DNA of 7,697 nt from Alphaproteobacteria bacterium (lineage in GTDB: Bacteria; Pseudomonadota; Alphaproteobacteria; Rhizobiales; Aestuariivirgaceae), in the NCBI GenBank assembly GCA_026400595.1, contig JAPLOT010000045.1:1-7697 (forward strand). Reading direction: 5' to 3'. Numbering within the stretch: the first letter of the stretch is position 1; each line of letters starts with the position of its first letter. This document shows, one piece after another, positions 6,006-7,697 of the stretch. The translations under genes and the position numbers were made by a program. The notes beneath the pieces are model-generated. The model did no database searches. It saw nothing but the letters and a program-made list of their open reading frames with translations, and was not told the DNA's origin.

Positions 6006-6896
6006 ATGCGGGGCGAGGGCCATTGTGGCAGATCAAGGATGGCCATACGCCTGATTGCCGGTATGGCTGCCGCGCTTGCGCTGACCGGCTGTACATTCGG
6101 CAGCGCGGATGATTTCGGCGCCGCAGGCCCGGTCAGCGGCACCATCCGCGAACTGCTGATCACGGCCGCAGGCGTCATGCTGATCGTCGTGATCCCCGTC
6201 TACCTGTTGACCATCGGCTTTGCCTGGCGCTACCGCGCCTCCAACAGGTCCGCGCGATATGCGCCGGACTGGGCGTACTCGCCGCGCATCGACTTTGTCA
6301 TCTGGGCCGTGCCAATGCTCATCATCGCCGCGCTCGGCACGCTGGTCTGGATCTATACCCACCGCCTCGACCCCTACCGCCCATTGCAGGGCGACGGACC
6401 GCCTCTGGTCATCCAGGCGGTGGCGATGGACTGGAAGTGGCTGTTCATCTACCCCGAACACAAGGTTGCCGCGGTCAACGAACTGGTGATCCCGCGCGGC
6501 CGTCCGGTGACCATCGCGCTGACCTCGGACACGGTGATGAACGCCTTCTTCGTGCCGGAGCTCGCCGGCCAGATCTATGCCATGGCGGGCATGGAGACGC
6601 GCCTCAACTTCCGTGCCGACCGTGACGGCGCCTATGTGGGCCGCAACACCCAATACAGCGGCTCCGGCTTCGCCGATCAGTCCTTCACGCTGCGTGCGGT
6701 TCCGGCACAGGACTATGACGACTGGATCGACCTCTTGCGCCAGTCGCCGCTTGCGCTGGACCAGGAGGCCTATGCCGCGCTCGCCGCTCCCAGCAGCAAG
6801 GTTCCGGTCGCCTACTACTCCGCGGTGCCGGAGGATCTCTTCGCCTCGGTCATCGCAAGCTATCGGTTGCCCTCCGCACATGCGGGACATGAGTGA
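6006..6896 (+). CDS. cyoA: Cytochrome bo-type ubiquinol oxidase subunit II
   Basis: CyoA is the subunit II lipoprotein of the proton-pumping quinol oxidase in the cytoplasmic membrane. With the chosen start it has 296 residues. A lipoprotein signal ends in the lipobox LALTGC with the lipidated Cys at 29. Two membrane helices follow (about 52-76, VMLIVVIPVYLLTIGFAWRY; about 96-118), then a periplasmic cupredoxin domain at roughly 133-236. Family hallmarks are AMDWKWLFIYPE (140-151), TSDTVMNAFFVPELAGQIYAMAGM (173-196) and YSGSGF (217-222). The CuA-binding Cys pair of cytochrome c oxidases is absent, as expected for a quinol oxidase. Length is close to the E. coli protein (315) but the His/Met-rich tail is shorter. 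Start: ATG at 6006 has GGGAG four bases upstream; ATG at 6039 would give a shorter signal and the same mature protein but has no usable ribosome site. cyoB follows at once. Confidence 0.95.
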   Translation: MRGEGHCGRSRMAIRLIAGMAAALALTGCTFGSADDFGAAGPVSGTIRELLITAAGVMLIVVIPVYLLTIGFAWRYRASNRSARYAPDWAYSPRIDFVIWAVPMLIIAALGTLVWIYTHRLDPYRPLQGDGPPLVIQAVAMDWKWLFIYPEHKVAAVNELVIPRGRPVTIALTSDTVMNAFFVPELAGQIYAMAGMETRLNFRADRDGAYVGRNTQYSGSGFADQSFTLRAVPAQDYDDWIDLLRQSPLALDQEAYAALAAPSSKVPVAYYSAVPEDLFASVIASYRLPSAHAGHE

Positions 6897-6897
6897 C

Positions 6898-7697
6898 ATG
6901 CTGGGGAAGCTGACCTTCGACGCCCTGCCCTTCTACAGCGACATCGCCTTCGGCGGCGCGCTGATCACCGTGCTGGGCGCTGCAGGCGTGATGGCCATCG
7001 TCACATGGTTCGGGTGGTGGCGTTCGCTCTGGACGGGCTGGCTCACCAGCGTCGACCACAAGCGCATTGGCATCATGTACATCGTGCTGGCCGCGATCAT
7101 GCTGCTGCGCGGTTTCGTCGATGCCGCGATGATGCGGGCCCAGCAGGCCATCGCCGTGCAATCGGATGGGTATCTGCCGCCCGGCCACTTCGACCAGATC
7201 TTCTCCTCGCATGGCACGATCATGATCTTCTTCGTGGCAATGCCATTCCTCACCGGGCTGATCAACTTCGTCATGCCGCAGCAGATCGGCGCGCGCGACG
7301 TGGCCTTTCCCTTCATCAACGCCGTCAGCCTGTGGCTGACCGCGGCCGCTGCCGCCATCATCATGGCCTCGCTGGTGCTTGGCCGCTTCTCGACCGCGGG
7401 CTGGACCGCCTATCCGCCCTATTCGGGCCTGGACTACAGCCCCGGCGTCGGCGTCGACTACTGGATCTGGGCCGTGTTGCTGAGCGGCGTCGGCACCACG
7501 CTGACCGGCATCAATTTCGTCGTGACCATTCTACGGAAGCGGGCGCCCGGCATGCACATGATGTACCTGCCGCTCTTCACCTGGACGGCGCTGTGCTCCA
7601 GCATCCTCATGGTCTTCGCCTTTCCGGCCCTTACCGTGGTCGGCGCATTGCTTGGCCTCGACCGCTATCTCGGCATGCATTTCTTCACCAACGACGC
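6898..7697 (+). CDS. cyoB: Cytochrome bo-type ubiquinol oxidase subunit I, N-terminal part (runs off the right edge)
   Basis: The visible 266 residues align along their whole length with the start of E. coli CyoB (MLGKLTFDALPF against MFGKLSLDAVPF). CyoB is the catalytic haem-copper subunit that oxidises ubiquinol, reduces oxygen to water and pumps protons. Quinone-site residues known from E. coli are kept: Arg71 and Asp75 in LLRGFVDAAMMR, His97 and Gln100 in GHFDQ. His105 (SSHGTIMIFF) matches the low-spin haem ligand, and Asp134 (GARDVAFPF) with Asn123 and Asn141 matches the D-channel entrance. The cross-linked Tyr, CuB His residues and channel Glu lie beyond the window. The start is one base after the cyoA stop; an in-frame ATG at 6889 overlapping the cyoA stop would add MSD and is also possible. 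Tight spacing indicates one operon, presumably continuing with cyoC and cyoD. Confidence 0.95.
   Translation, partial: MLGKLTFDALPFYSDIAFGGALITVLGAAGVMAIVTWFGWWRSLWTGWLTSVDHKRIGIMYIVLAAIMLLRGFVDAAMMRAQQAIAVQSDGYLPPGHFDQIFSSHGTIMIFFVAMPFLTGLINFVMPQQIGARDVAFPFINAVSLWLTAAAAAIIMASLVLGRFSTAGWTAYPPYSGLDYSPGVGVDYWIWAVLLSGVGTTLTGINFVVTILRKRAPGMHMMYLPLFTWTALCSSILMVFAFPALTVVGALLGLDRYLGMHFFTND

Noticed and set aside
6033..6899. Minus-strand open frame of 288 codons
   Set aside because: It is antisense to cyoA, which is secure by family motifs over its whole length; the antisense product is His/Arg/Asp-rich and shows no family features.

Overview
The window looks like a chromosomal segment of a GC-rich proteobacterium, most likely an alphaproteobacterium of the Hyphomicrobiales type. 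That placement is inferred from base composition by eye, from a CHASE2 protein beside a stand-alone cyclic-nucleotide-binding protein, and from a CyoA/CyoB quinol oxidase. No rRNA, tRNA, CRISPR array, insertion sequence or phage gene was seen.

Layout. Two genes lie on the minus strand at the left. One is the N-terminal part of a CHASE2 sensor protein that runs off the left edge (1-533). Upstream of it in the same direction is a 161-residue protein made only of a Crp-type cyclic-nucleotide-binding domain with no DNA-binding domain (711-1196). A 232-base divergent spacer follows. On the plus strand come a 1032-residue membrane protein with a spermidine-synthase-like domain and a helical C-terminal tail (1429-4527) and, overlapping it by four bases, a DUF6065-type protein (4524-5252). 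A 152-base spacer rich in dyads and repeats precedes a 123-residue coiled-coil protein of unknown function (5405-5776), which is followed by a strong hairpin. At the right edge are cyoA (6006-6896) and the first third of cyoB (6898 to the end), the start of a cytochrome bo-type quinol oxidase operon.

How the genes may work together. The minus-strand pair resembles a signalling module: a periplasmic or extracytoplasmic CHASE2 sensor, probably driving a cyclase or kinase outside the window, plus a possible cyclic-nucleotide receptor. The 1032-residue protein and the DUF6065 protein are translationally coupled and so probably act in one process. The synthase-like domain lacks the usual aminopropyltransferase catalytic Asp, so spermidine synthesis is unlikely and the true substrate is unknown. 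CyoA and CyoB are subunits II and I of a proton-pumping terminal oxidase that takes electrons from ubiquinol; CyoA lacks a CuA site and CyoB keeps the quinone-site and haem-ligand residues visible in this part.

The least explained parts are the 1032-residue fusion with its DUF6065 partner, the coiled-coil orphan with its elaborate upstream region, and the His-for-Arg substitution in the nucleotide-binding cassette of the small binding protein.
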